DNA from: Barnesiella sp. An22
GTDB taxonomy: Bacteria > Bacteroidota > Bacteroidia > Bacteroidales > Barnesiellaceae
Assembly: GCF_002159975.1 (NCBI RefSeq)
Contig: NZ_NFJR01000005.1
Span: 173,014 to 237,013 of the forward strand
Direction: 5' to 3'
Length of the DNA: 64,000 nucleotides
Of the stretch, positions 19,513 through 28,323 are shown one piece after another. Made by a program: the position numbers and the translations under genes. Under the pieces are notes generated by a model, which was not told where the DNA came from, did no database searches, and saw only the letters and a program-made list of their open reading frames with translations. Every line of letters begins with the position of its first letter. The first letter of the stretch is position 1.

Positions 19513-19783
19513 ACAAGTAAAACCCGATTTTGATTATCATTCTTTTTTACTTTCCATAACAAAAGGTTATTGCTTGCCGCATGCCCAAATCGCCGAAACG
19601 ATAATCTTCTCATATAAAAACGATTAGCCAGAATCTCACAGAATGCCGATGACAAGGGACTTTGGTCCTAAATTGACAAAAGCCTTGCCAGAGAGCTTCA
19701 CCGAACCGAAACAGAAATTTCAAATCTTTTACACACCCCTGTAAATTCATGGATTTTTTTTACTCGGTTTTCCAAATAATCTG

Positions 19784-19791
19784 TACTTTTG
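19784..19791 (+). promoter_or_regulatory. Candidate -7 box for the CDP-alcohol phosphatidyltransferase gene
   Basis: TACTTTTG fits TAnnTTTG and lies only 15 nt before the ATG, so the transcript would be nearly leaderless. The upstream T-run near 19753-19760 sits at the -33 distance but lacks the G. Confidence 0.5.
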
Positions 19792-19806
19792 TACAAAATT
19801 TAGGAT

Positions 19807-20496
19807 ATGGGGAAAGAAACATCAGAAAGGATTCAGACCTCTCTGCTCAATGCAGCAGAGAAAAAAGCATTAGTTTGGTTGGCTCAACGTCAGCCCTCGT
19901 GGGTTACGTCGGACTTCCTCACCTATACGGGTCTGCTGGGTGCAGTCATCTGCGCAGTCGGTTTTATACTGGCACATATCGATAAGAATTACTTGTGGCT
20001 TTCGTCACTGGGTCTGTTCATCAACTGGTACGGCGACAGCCTCGACGGCACGCTGGCACGTGTGCGCAATACGCAACGCCCGGTCTACGGATTCTTTATC
20101 GACCACTCGCTCGATGCCATCACCATCTGCATCATGTGTATCGGTGCCGGTTTGTCGCCGATGTTCCGCCTCGATGTAGCCATGCTGGTACTGGCCGGTT
20201 ATCTGGTGCTCTCGATTTATACCTATATCTCGACCATCGTCAAAGGCAAATTCCTGCTTACCTACGGTAAACTGGGCCCCACCGAATTGCGACTGGTTAT
20301 CATCTTGATTAACACCATATTCATATATACTTCGCTCGAAGATATCAAATGGACTATCGGCGGCCAGACACTGGGCTTGTTCGATGTAGCCGGCCTCTTC
20401 ATCGCCTGCTTCCTCTTCATCGCCTGGCTCGTGCAATTCGTAACCGACCGCCGCGCCCTGTCGCAACAAGACCCGTTGAAACCCTTCCAGAAATAA
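19807..20496 (+). CDS. CDP-alcohol phosphatidyltransferase family membrane protein
   Basis: 229 residues, about six membrane segments. The catalytic signature is complete: GDSLDGTLARVRNTQRPVYGFFIDHSLD, that is DGxxAR, then G, then DxxxD (around residues 78-102). This family transfers a phosphoalcohol from CDP-alcohol to an acceptor alcohol in lipid or glycan synthesis. The acceptor cannot be read from the sequence. The gene following by 19 bp is GtrA-like, hinting at lipid-linked sugar or phosphoinositol-type lipid metabolism. Confidence 0.88.
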   Translation: MGKETSERIQTSLLNAAEKKALVWLAQRQPSWVTSDFLTYTGLLGAVICAVGFILAHIDKNYLWLSSLGLFINWYGDSLDGTLARVRNTQRPVYGFFIDHSLDAITICIMCIGAGLSPMFRLDVAMLVLAGYLVLSIYTYISTIVKGKFLLTYGKLGPTELRLVIILINTIFIYTSLEDIKWTIGGQTLGLFDVAGLFIACFLFIAWLVQFVTDRRALSQQDPLKPFQK

Positions 20497-20515
20497 GTAA
20501 CGAAGCGAAAAGGTC

Positions 20516-20998
20516 GTGAAAGCCGGAATATTGAAACTACGCATCTATCTGCAATTCGTGGTCAGCCGCCTGTTTGGTACAGGGGTCGACACCTTCGTGC
20601 TATGGATATGCGACCACTTCATATTCACCAGCTATTTCGGCAAATACATACTCTCACCCACCATCAGCTTCGAATTTGCCGTACTGAGCAACTTCATGTG
20701 CTCCTACTTCTGGATTTGGAAAAGTCGTCTGGGACATCGCTCCACACGCGATTTCTGCCTCAGATTCCTGGTATTCAATCTTTCGTCGGGTGCAGGATTC
20801 CTGATCAAGATGGTATTCCTTCTCATCTTCCAGAAGATATTCGAGTGGAATGTAGTCTACTGTAATCTCGCCGCCCTGCTCATCTCGGGTGTATTCAACT
20901 ACCTGGTGGCCGACATGTTGGTATTCAAGTCGAGCAAACAGGTAAAAGTGGGCAGCGTGGGCGGTGGCAGCGACGAGTGTGACTCGCTGGGCGCATAA
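20516..20998 (+). CDS. GtrA-like membrane protein
   Basis: 160 residues with four predicted membrane segments and the GtrA family look (YLQFVVSRLFGTGVDTFVLWI.., EFAVLSNFMCSYFWIWKS, NYLVADMLVFKSS). GtrA-type proteins are thought to move or hold polyprenyl-linked sugars. Start codon is GTG at 20516, 19 bp after the previous gene, so a two-gene operon. About 256 bp to the next feature contain nothing recognisable. Confidence 0.82.
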   Translation: MKAGILKLRIYLQFVVSRLFGTGVDTFVLWICDHFIFTSYFGKYILSPTISFEFAVLSNFMCSYFWIWKSRLGHRSTRDFCLRFLVFNLSSGAGFLIKMVFLLIFQKIFEWNVVYCNLAALLISGVFNYLVADMLVFKSSKQVKVGSVGGGSDECDSLGA

Positions 20999-21216
20999 CC
21001 GCCACTCTACGCCTCTTATCAAACACAACACCCCACACGTAACGGCAACCGGCACACCTATCAATGGCCGCTGCATGCGCTATACATACGCCTCACGAAA
21101 AAGCACATTACCCCACTACTTCTATTCCCGATTGAACATATCGCCCGAATGCGATGCCAAGCCCCTTGTACAGGCAATACCAGCCTGCCACCCGGGGGCT
21201 TTGAAGATTGGGCCAT

Positions 21217-21248
21217 AAAAAAAGGGAGCAAACGAAATGCTTGCTCCC
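21217..21248 (-). terminator. Terminator of tRNA-Arg transcript
   Basis: Minus-strand GGGAGCAA and TTGCTCCC (plus 21224-21231 / 21241-21248) form an 8-bp stem with a 9-nt loop, followed by seven T. Confidence 0.85.
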
Positions 21249-21254
21249 TCGAGG

Positions 21255-21328
21255 TGATTGAGTTGGGATTCGAACCCAAGACCCACAGCTTAGAAGGCTG
21301 TTGCTCTATCCAGCTGAGCTACTCAACC
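21255..21328 (-). tRNA. tRNA-Arg (anticodon UCU)
   Basis: Minus-strand sequence folds as a cloverleaf. The acceptor GGTTGAG pairs with CTCAATC with one G-U. The D arm is GCTCAGCTGGATAGAGC. The anticodon arm CAGCC-TTCTAA-GCTG has anticodon TCT, and the T arm is TTGGGTTCGAATCCCAA. Discriminator A at 21255; a full CCA is not encoded (CC then T). Confidence 0.95.
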
Positions 21329-21350
21329 GACCTTTCATAGAAAAGTGCTG

Positions 21351-21381
21351 CAAAGTTAGGGATATTTCGCGATATTCCAAA
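21351..21381 (-). promoter_or_regulatory. Promoter of tRNA-Arg
   Basis: On the minus strand TTTG (plus 21378-21381), 19-nt spacer, TAACTTTG (plus 21351-21358). This matches the Bacteroidetes -33/-7 consensus and lies 22 nt before the mature tRNA 5' end. Confidence 0.8.
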
Positions 21382-21424
21382 TATAAGAATCTACTTTTTT
21401 TAGCTACACCCCCAAGCCCGTGCA

Positions 21425-23734
21425 TCAGAAGGGATACCCCACCGTGAAGTGAAAGGCCGAGTCGCGCTTGAAATTCTGCGAAGCAATGGCCCAATGCTCC
21501 TGTCCAGCAGCCGGGTTATAGGCTTTCATACCCAAGTCGAACCGCAAGAGGAAGTAGCTGAAGTCGAGACGAATGCCCAGACCATAGGCCAACGCAATCT
21601 CCTTATAGAACGAGTCGAGTCGGAACTGCCCGCCGGGCTGCGCCTCGTAGTTGCGAATGGTCCAGATGTTGCCGGCATCGATAAAGGCGCCTAACTCGAC
21701 TTTCCAGAAAAGTTTGGCCCGATACTCGAGATTCATGTCGAGCCGGATGTCGCCGCACTGGTTGATAAACTCCGACACCAGGTTGTTGCCATTGTAGCTA
21801 CCGGGGCCCAACGTACGCACCGACCACCCCCGCACACTGTTGGCACCACCCGAGTAGTAGCGTTTCTCAAAAGGCAGAATATCGGAGTTGCCGTACGGAA
21901 TACCGATACCGCCCCCCACGTGAAAAGCCACCGAGTTGCGGTCGTCGATCAGGTGGGTAAAGCTGTAATCGAAATCGAACTTGGCATACTGCGAATAGCG
22001 GATGCCGAATATCTTGTAACCGTCGGTCGGCTGCGACTTCGAGGTGAGCCGCGAAAAGGCGTTGAGCACGTTGCCGGCCACCTCGCCGGCAGCCCGCAGC
22101 GTATAGACGTTGGTGCGACGCTGCACGGGATTGGAGGGGTTCAGGTTCGAACAATAGAAGGTATACCCCATGCGCATGATGAAGTGATCCTCGTAACTAT
22201 ACCGCAACAGCGGGTTGTCGGGGGCGATGGTCTCGAGGAAGTCGTCGGTCTTGTGGGGCAGATAGACGTAGTTTATATCCAGCAGGTCGTAGTTGTGGCG
22301 GAAGAATCCGCGATTGGTCGTCCACTTGTATTTCCAGGCCGTGCCCCAGATGACACGGGTATACTCGGGCCGCTGCTGGAAGTTGAAGTTCACGCTGTAC
22401 TCGGTGCTGGCCTTCATGCGCCGACGGAAATCGGTACGCAGAAAGGGAAAGAGAAACTTCGGGTAGGTGATGCCCACCTCGCCCCCCAGCTCGGTGTAGC
22501 GGTCGTTGATGAGTCCGCTCAAGTCGCCCGAGAGACTCTCGTAGGCCCCGCGCACCTTGGTCGAAAAGGTCTCGGAACCCTTGAAGATGTTGCGGTGCTC
22601 GTAGGTGGCCCCCACGGCAAACCCCAGGTCTCCCTCCGAATTGGTACCCTCGACCTCGAGCGAAACCGACTGAGGCTTGTCCTCGCTGAGCAGAATATAG
22701 CAGTCGAGCTCGTTACGCCCCTCGACACTTCGACCGGCCGATTCGAAACGGATATTGACATACTTGACAATGTGCAACCGGCCGAAAGCGGTATAGGTGT
22801 TGTCGACATCGCGGCTGCTGAAGAGGAGCCCCGGCCGGATAAAGCAGTTTTCGACCAGTGTCTCGCGACGTATATAGGGGTGATCGCCCTCGATGAAATA
22901 GTAGTTTTTGTACTCCCCGGCGTTGGAGACGTCGATAGCATCGGTAGCCGTAGGGTCGTAGGAGAGCACGAAATAGATTTTGCGCATGTAGTAGCGCTCG
23001 TAAGGTCGATAACCCGACGTGTTGACCATCGAATCGGGCCGTATGTTCAGCGTCAGGTTCACCGCCTTGGAGTGGTCGGCGGTATCGGCCGTATAGGTGA
23101 TGAGCTCCTTGTTGAAGGCATAGAAACCGTCGCTCCGCAAGATGTCGGAGATGCGCTGCCGCTCCTCGTCGAGCACGTTCCGGTCGAAGTTGTCGCCCTT
23201 CTTCAAGAGCGAATGGTTCGAGAACCGCCGCTCGATCAGCCGCGACAGAGTATCGTTGGCAATGTGATAATCGACATTGGCTATATAGTGCGGCGTATTG
23301 GCCGACACGCGATAGACCACATCCATGCGCTTGCCCCGCGAAGTGGTATCGGCCTCGACCCGGGCAGACATATAGCCCTTGTTGAACATCGCCTTCTCCA
23401 TCTGCAGGCGCGAGTTCTCCATCAGCATCGGGTCGTAGATGACGGGCGGGGTTCCGGCATTTCTCACCCAGCGGTTGAACCACTTGGTCGAGTCGTTGCC
23501 CGAGAGGTTGTAGAGCCCCAGCGTGAAACGAAACAGGCCGAACATCCGGTGGTTGGGCTCCTGTCGCAGATACGACTTCAGATCCGAGGGTTTCACCGCC
23601 TTCGCATCGGTCTCTATCTTCACATGGTCGAGCAGATAGCTGCCGTCGGGGACATGACGGGTAGGACTGCACGCCACCAACACCCCACAGGCGATGGCTA
23701 CTCCACAGGCTGTTATGAAACGTCGCATTCTCAA
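21425..23734 (-). CDS. tamL: Lipidated TamA/Omp85 homologue (TamL)
   Basis: 769-residue outer-membrane protein of the Omp85 superfamily. A lipobox at VLVAC (Cys22) marks lipid attachment, a feature of the Bacteroidetes TamL branch. POTRA-like domains fill about 30-340 (VKIETDAKAV.., YHIANVDYHI..). The beta-barrel follows and ends in aromatic-rich strands (SAFHFTVGYPF at the C-terminus), with the Omp85 motif region YYSGGANSVRGWSVRTLGPG near residues 630-650. Inserts or assembles outer-membrane proteins; partner TamB is not adjacent. Two close ATG codons are possible starts; the longer is listed. Confidence 0.85.
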   Translation of the reverse strand: MRMRRFITACGVAIACGVLVACSPTRHVPDGSYLLDHVKIETDAKAVKPSDLKSYLRQEPNHRMFGLFRFTLGLYNLSGNDSTKWFNRWVRNAGTPPVIYDPMLMENSRLQMEKAMFNKGYMSARVEADTTSRGKRMDVVYRVSANTPHYIANVDYHIANDTLSRLIERRFSNHSLLKKGDNFDRNVLDEERQRISDILRSDGFYAFNKELITYTADTADHSKAVNLTLNIRPDSMVNTSGYRPYERYYMRKIYFVLSYDPTATDAIDVSNAGEYKNYYFIEGDHPYIRRETLVENCFIRPGLLFSSRDVDNTYTAFGRLHIVKYVNIRFESAGRSVEGRNELDCYILLSEDKPQSVSLEVEGTNSEGDLGFAVGATYEHRNIFKGSETFSTKVRGAYESLSGDLSGLINDRYTELGGEVGITYPKFLFPFLRTDFRRRMKASTEYSVNFNFQQRPEYTRVIWGTAWKYKWTTNRGFFRHNYDLLDINYVYLPHKTDDFLETIAPDNPLLRYSYEDHFIMRMGYTFYCSNLNPSNPVQRRTNVYTLRAAGEVAGNVLNAFSRLTSKSQPTDGYKIFGIRYSQYAKFDFDYSFTHLIDDRNSVAFHVGGGIGIPYGNSDILPFEKRYYSGGANSVRGWSVRTLGPGSYNGNNLVSEFINQCGDIRLDMNLEYRAKLFWKVELGAFIDAGNIWTIRNYEAQPGGQFRLDSFYKEIALAYGLGIRLDFSYFLLRFDLGMKAYNPAAGQEHWAIASQNFKRDSAFHFTVGYPF

Positions 23735-23966
23735 GGTTCCCCGAATTATATGGATTTTATACCTATCTCGTTATCGTAATAAGGCACTGCAAATATACAC
23801 TTTATTTTTTCAAATCCCCTCTATTTGCCGGCGAGATGCACACCCGAGGGCTACACTCCGGTTGAGGAGTTTTGGCAAAGACACATTATTATATATCTTC
23901 TTGTTGCAAAAACAAGCAAAACAAAAGCAAAATTAAATTTCAACCACAAATTTTCTTTCAAAACTC

Positions 23967-23997
23967 TTGCTTATTTCACGAAAGAGTTTTACATTTG
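23967..23997 (+). promoter_or_regulatory. Promoter of the ilv operon
   Basis: TTG (23967-23969), 20-nt spacer, TACATTTG (23990-23997): a good match to the Bacteroidetes consensus. Predicted start of transcription is about 24004, some 16 nt before the leader peptide ATG. The 235 bp between tamL and this site show nothing else. Confidence 0.78.
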
Positions 23998-24019
23998 CAA
24001 TACCATTTAATCACACAGC

Positions 24020-24091
24020 ATGATGATTATGATACTACATGTCATTTCTCTATCGATTATTATTAGCGAACTTATTGTCGTGAGTCGGTAA
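24020..24091 (+). CDS. ilv operon leader peptide (attenuation)
   Basis: A 23-codon frame, ATG to TAA, too short for normal gene calls. The peptide begins MMIMILHVISLS, continues with a run of three isoleucines, and ends ELIVVSR. Seven Ile, three Leu and three Val make 13 of 23 residues, exactly the amino acids made by the downstream enzymes. The stop codon touches the first half of the antiterminator (24092-24101). A ribosome finishing the peptide would cover it, while one stalled at Ile/Leu/Val codons would leave it free. Confidence 0.88.
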   Translation: MMIMILHVISLSIIISELIVVSR

Positions 24092-24190
24092 GGTGGAAAG
24101 GCGTATGTAGTTACTTCAATTCATAGTTATAAACAATCAAGAGTAATTGTAAAACCTTTCCACCTGCGCGGAAAGGTTTTTCTTTTTTTT
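24092..24190 (+). promoter_or_regulatory. Transcription attenuator: antiterminator / terminator of the ilv operon
   Basis: Segment 2, GGTGGAAAGG (24092-24101), is perfectly complementary over 10 bp to segment 3, CCTTTCCACC (24155-24164). Segment 3 is also part of the terminator: AAAACCTTTCC (24151-24161) pairs with GGAAAGGTTTT (24170-24180) around an 8-nt loop, followed by TCTTTTTTTT. The two structures exclude each other. Together with the leader peptide this is the textbook arrangement: termination when branched-chain amino acids are plentiful, read-through when they are scarce. Confidence 0.88.
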
Positions 24191-24206
24191 GTAAACAGTA
24201 GATACG

Positions 24207-26033
24207 ATGAAACATCAGTTACGAAGCACAACCAGTACGGCCGGCAGGCGAATGGCCGGAGCCCGGGCCCTGTGGCGGGCCAACGGTATGAAGGCCGAGC
24301 AGATGGGACGCCCCATCATTGCCATAGTCAACTCGTTCACCCAGTTTGTCCCGGGGCATGTACACCTGCACGAAATCGGACAGACGGTCAAAAAGGAGAT
24401 TGAGAAACTGGGGTGCTTTGCCGCCGAATTCAACACCATCGCCATCGACGACGGTATAGCCATGGGACACGACGGCATGCTCTATTCGCTCCCCTCGCGC
24501 GACCTCATCGCCGACAGCGTGGAGTACATGGTCAACGCACACAAGGCCGACGCCATGGTGTGCATCAGCAACTGCGACAAGATAACGCCGGGCATGCTCA
24601 TGGCAGCCATGCGGCTGAATATCCCCACCCTCTTCGTATCGGGCGGTCCCATGGAGGCCGGACACCTCGACGGACGGGGCCTCGACCTGATCGACGCCAT
24701 GGTCGAATCGGCCGACGAGAGCATCGACGACGAGCAGGTGCGCCGCGTGGAACATGCGGCTTGCCCCACCTGCGGCTCCTGCTCGGGCATGTTTACCGCC
24801 AACTCCATGAACTGCCTCAACGAAGCCATCGGGCTAGCCCTTCCGGGCAACGGCACCATCGTGGCCACGCACCGCAACCGCGAACGGCTCTTCGTCGAAG
24901 CGGCCCGACAGATTGTCGAAAACTGCCAGGCCTACTACCGCGACGGCGACGAGAGCGTGCTGCCCCGCTCGATAGCTACCCGCGCGGCCTTCCTCAACGC
25001 CATGACGCTCGACATCGCCATGGGCGGCTCGACCAACACCGTGCTGCACCTGCTGGCCATCGCCCGCGAGGCGGATGTCGACTTCACGATAAGCGACATC
25101 GACCGGCTCTCGCGCAAGTCGCCGGTACTCTGCAAGGTGGCCCCCAACTCGCACTACCACATACAGGATGTGAACCGGGCCGGCGGTATCCTCTCGATTC
25201 TGGCTATTCTGGCCGACGAGGGACTCATCGACACCTCGGTGCACCGGGTCGACCGCCACACACTGGCCGAGGCCATCGAAGCCTATGCCATACGCGACGG
25301 CGTATGCCCGACCAAGGCCAAACAGTTGTGGCACAGTGCACCGGGCAACCGCTTCAACCTGGTACTGGGCTCGCAAGAGAACTACTACAACGACCTCGAT
25401 ACCGACCGCAGCACAGGCTGTATTCGCGACTTCGAACACGCCTATGTCAAAGACGGCGGCCTGGCCGTGCTCTTCGGCAACATCGCCCAGGATGGCTGCA
25501 TCGTCAAGACGGCCGGTGTCGACGAAAAGATATTCCACTTCAAGGGCCGGGCCAAAGTATTCGAGTCGCAGGAAGAGGCTTGCGAAGGGATACTCGGCGG
25601 TCGGGTCGAAAGCGGCGACGTAGTGGTGATTACCTACGAAGGCCCCAAGGGTGGCCCCGGCATGCAGGAGATGCTCTACCCCACCTCCTACATCAAGTCG
25701 AAACACCTGGGTAAGGCCTGCGCCCTCATTACCGACGGACGCTTCTCGGGCGGCACCTCGGGACTGTCGATCGGCCACATTTCGCCCGAGGCTGCGGCGG
25801 GAGGCAATATTGGTCTCGTACGCGACGGCGACCTCATCGAGATAGACATCCCCAACCGAAGCATCGAGCTGCTGGTCGACGATGCCGAACTGGAACGGCG
25901 GCGCGCCGAAGAGCTGGCGCGAGGCCAGGCGGCCTTCACCCCCCGGCAACGGCAACGCACCGTATCGAAAGCCCTGCAGGCCTATGCGGCCCTGGTCAGC
26001 TCGGCCGACAAAGGTGCCGTTCGACTCATCTAA
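24207..26033 (+). CDS. ilvD: Dihydroxy-acid dehydratase
   Basis: Dehydrates 2,3-dihydroxy-isovalerate and 2,3-dihydroxy-3-methylvalerate to the 2-keto acids of valine/leucine and isoleucine; iron-sulfur enzyme. 608 residues, standard length. Cluster cysteines are visible in [12 protein letters not shown] and [42 protein letters not shown] is the C-terminal signature. First gene of the operon, 16 nt after the attenuator T-run. The next gene starts 27 bp after its stop. Confidence 0.97.
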   Translation: MKHQLRSTTSTAGRRMAGARALWRANGMKAEQMGRPIIAIVNSFTQFVPGHVHLHEIGQTVKKEIEKLGCFAAEFNTIAIDDGIAMGHDGMLYSLPSRDLIADSVEYMVNAHKADAMVCISNCDKITPGMLMAAMRLNIPTLFVSGGPMEAGHLDGRGLDLIDAMVESADESIDDEQVRRVEHAACPTCGSCSGMFTANSMNCLNEAIGLALPGNGTIVATHRNRERLFVEAARQIVENCQAYYRDGDESVLPRSIATRAAFLNAMTLDIAMGGSTNTVLHLLAIAREADVDFTISDIDRLSRKSPVLCKVAPNSHYHIQDVNRAGGILSILAILADEGLIDTSVHRVDRHTLAEAIEAYAIRDGVCPTKAKQLWHSAPGNRFNLVLGSQENYYNDLDTDRSTGCIRDFEHAYVKDGGLAVLFGNIAQDGCIVKTAGVDEKIFHFKGRAKVFESQEEACEGILGGRVESGDVVVITYEGPKGGPGMQEMLYPTSYIKSKHLGKACALITDGRFSGGTSGLSIGHISPEAAAGGNIGLVRDGDLIEIDIPNRSIELLVDDAELERRRAEELARGQAAFTPRQRQRTVSKALQAYAALVSSADKGAVRLI

Positions 26034-26060
26034 TCCCCCTCTAAAATCTACGAAACGATT

Positions 26061-27773
26061 ATGGCAACAGAAAAAATACGCGGAGCAGAAGCGCTCATCA
26101 GAGCCTTGATTGCAGAACAGACAGAATACATCTTCGGGTATCCGGGCGGAGCCATCATGCCGGTATTCGACGTACTTTACGACTATCGCGACCAGATAAA
26201 CCACATACTCGTGCGCCACGAGCAGGGCGCCACCCACGCCGCCCAGGGCTACGCCCGGGTATCGGGCAAGACGGGTGTCGTGCTGGTCACCTCGGGACCG
26301 GCGGCGACCAACATCATCACCGGCCTGTCGGATGCCATGATGGACAGCACGCCGCTCATCGTCATCACGGGGCAGGTAGGTTCGTCGCTGCTGGGCTCCG
26401 ACGCCTTCCAGGAGACCGACGTGGTGGGCATCACCCAGCCGGTCACCAAATGGAGCTACCAGATACGCCGCAGCGACGAGATTGCCTGGGCCGTGGCCCG
26501 CGCCTTCTACATTGCCGGCAACGGACGTCCCGGCCCGGTAGTGCTCGACTTTGCCAAAGATGCCCAGACGGGATTGACCGACTTCGACTACCAGCCCTGC
26601 CAGTTCATCCGCAGCTACAACCCCTACCCGGCCATCAAGCCGGCCGAAATCGATGAGGCCGCCCGCCTCATCAACCAGGCCCGCAAACCCCTTATCCTGG
26701 CCGGACAGGGCGTGATTATCGCCCAGGCCGAAGCCGAACTGGCCGCTCTGGCCGAAAAGGCCGACATCCCCGTGGGCTGCACCCTGCTGGGTCTCTCGGC
26801 CATCCCTACCGACCACCCGCTCTACAAGGGCATGCTGGGCATGCACGGCAGCGTGGCGGCCAATATCAAGACCAACGAATGCGACCTGCTCATCGCCATA
26901 GGCATGCGCTTCGACGACCGGGTAACGGGCGACGTGAACCAGTATGCCCGACAGGCCCGCATCATCCACATCGACATCGACCCCTCGGAGTTCAACAAAA
27001 ACGTGAAGTGCGACGTGTCGGTATTGGGCGACGCCCGGGCCGTGCTGCAGGCCCTGCTCCCGAAGGTGGAACCGGCCCGCCACACCGAGTGGCTCGAGTC
27101 GTTTGTCCCCTGCGAGGAGGCGGAGCGCGTCAAGGTCATCGAGCCCGAGATACACCCGCAAAAGCCGCTCATGAACATGGGCGAGGTGGCCCGCAAGGTA
27201 TCGGAGGCAACCGGCAACGAGAGCATTCTGGTAACCGACGTGGGCCAGAATCAGATGCTGTCGGCCCGCTACTACCGGTTCAAGCACCCGCGCAGCCTCG
27301 TCACCTCGGGCGGTCTGGGCACGATGGGATTCGGTCTGCCGGCAGCCATCGGCGCCAAGATAGGCAACCCCGACCGCACCGTCTGCTTCTTTACCGGCGA
27401 CGGGGGCATACAGATGACCATCCAGGAACTGGGCACCATCATGCAATACGGCATCGATGTGAAAATCATCATCCTCAACAACAACTTTCTGGGCATGGTG
27501 CGGCAGTGGCAGGCCCTCTTCTTCGACCACCGCTACTCCGAGACCCCCATGCTCAACCCCGACTTTACAATGATAGCCGCAGCCTACGGCATAGACGGCG
27601 AACGGGTAGCCACCCGCGAGGAGCTCGACGATGCCATCGAACGGATGCTCTCTCACCGCGGCTCCTACCTGCTCGACGTACAAATAGACCCCGACGGTAT
27701 GGTATTCCCCATGACTCCCGCCGGAGCCTGTGTAACCCACATCATGCTCAACGCTACCGAAAAATATGAATAA
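26061..27773 (+). CDS. ilvB: Acetolactate synthase, large (catalytic) subunit
   Basis: Thiamine-diphosphate enzyme that makes acetolactate or acetohydroxybutyrate. 570 residues. IFGYPGGAIMPVFDVLYD, RHEQGATHAAQGYARVSG (with the activating Glu), the FAD-binding middle domain, GTMGFGLPAAIGAKIG and the ThDP site GDGGIQMTIQELGTI..NNNFLGMVRQWQ are all present. It overlaps the regulatory subunit gene by 8 nt. Confidence 0.97.
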   Translation: MATEKIRGAEALIRALIAEQTEYIFGYPGGAIMPVFDVLYDYRDQINHILVRHEQGATHAAQGYARVSGKTGVVLVTSGPAATNIITGLSDAMMDSTPLIVITGQVGSSLLGSDAFQETDVVGITQPVTKWSYQIRRSDEIAWAVARAFYIAGNGRPGPVVLDFAKDAQTGLTDFDYQPCQFIRSYNPYPAIKPAEIDEAARLINQARKPLILAGQGVIIAQAEAELAALAEKADIPVGCTLLGLSAIPTDHPLYKGMLGMHGSVAANIKTNECDLLIAIGMRFDDRVTGDVNQYARQARIIHIDIDPSEFNKNVKCDVSVLGDARAVLQALLPKVEPARHTEWLESFVPCEEAERVKVIEPEIHPQKPLMNMGEVARKVSEATGNESILVTDVGQNQMLSARYYRFKHPRSLVTSGGLGTMGFGLPAAIGAKIGNPDRTVCFFTGDGGIQMTIQELGTIMQYGIDVKIIILNNNFLGMVRQWQALFFDHRYSETPMLNPDFTMIAAAYGIDGERVATREELDDAIERMLSHRGSYLLDVQIDPDGMVFPMTPAGACVTHIMLNATEKYE

Positions 27774-28323
27774 CGATATGACAGACAAAACATTATATAC
27801 CGTAACCGTCTACTCCGAGAATCAGGTGGGCTTGCTCAACCAAATCTCGATTATCTTCACCCGTCGACAGCTCAACATCGAGAGCCTGTCGGTATCGGCC
27901 TCGGCCGCCGAGGGGATACACAAGTTCACCATCACCACATACAGCGACCGCGAAACAATGGAGAAGCTGGTCAAGCAGATCGAGAAACGCATCGACGTAC
28001 TGCGAGCCTTCTTCTACACCGACGACGAAATCGTATTCCAAGAGGTGGCCCTCTACAAGGTGCCTACCGACAAGCTGCTCGACGACAGCCGTATCGAGGA
28101 GCTGATACGGAAACACAACGCCCGCATCCTGGAGGTGAACCGTACCTACACGGTCATCGAGAAATCGGGGCATACCGACGAAACCCAAGCCCTCTTCGAG
28201 GAGCTGAGCCGCTACGAGGTGATGCAGTTCGTGCGGTCGGGCCGCGTGGCCATCACCAAATCGACGGTCGAGCACGTAAGCCTGTTTTTACAAGAACAAC
28301 AATATCGCCAGAACCAACTATGA
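27766..28323 (+). CDS. ilvN: Acetolactate synthase, small (regulatory) subunit
   Basis: Binds valine for feedback control and stimulates the large subunit. 185 residues: an N-terminal ACT domain (TVTVYSENQVGLLNQISIIF, RRQLNIESLSVS) and the C-terminal ALS_ss domain. ATG 27766 overlaps the ilvB stop; a second ATG at 27778 is possible. Its stop overlaps the ATG of the thioesterase gene by 4 nt (translational coupling). Often named ilvH. Confidence 0.93.
   Translation: MNNDMTDKTLYTVTVYSENQVGLLNQISIIFTRRQLNIESLSVSASAAEGIHKFTITTYSDRETMEKLVKQIEKRIDVLRAFFYTDDEIVFQEVALYKVPTDKLLDDSRIEELIRKHNARILEVNRTYTVIEKSGHTDETQALFEELSRYEVMQFVRSGRVAITKSTVEHVSLFLQEQQYRQNQL

Noticed and set aside
19410..19655. 81-codon minus-strand frame upstream of mdh
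   Set aside because: No family features, and it covers the probable mdh promoter.
21920..23779. 619-codon open frame on the plus strand opposite tamL
   Set aside because: Antisense shadow of a well-supported Omp85 gene; low-complexity Val/Gly/Arg/His composition.
24834..27788. 984-codon open frame on the minus strand opposite ilvD and ilvB
   Set aside because: It is the antisense of two unmistakable enzymes. GC-rich third positions keep the opposite frame free of stops, and its translation (rich in Val, Gly, His, Arg) has no family resemblance.
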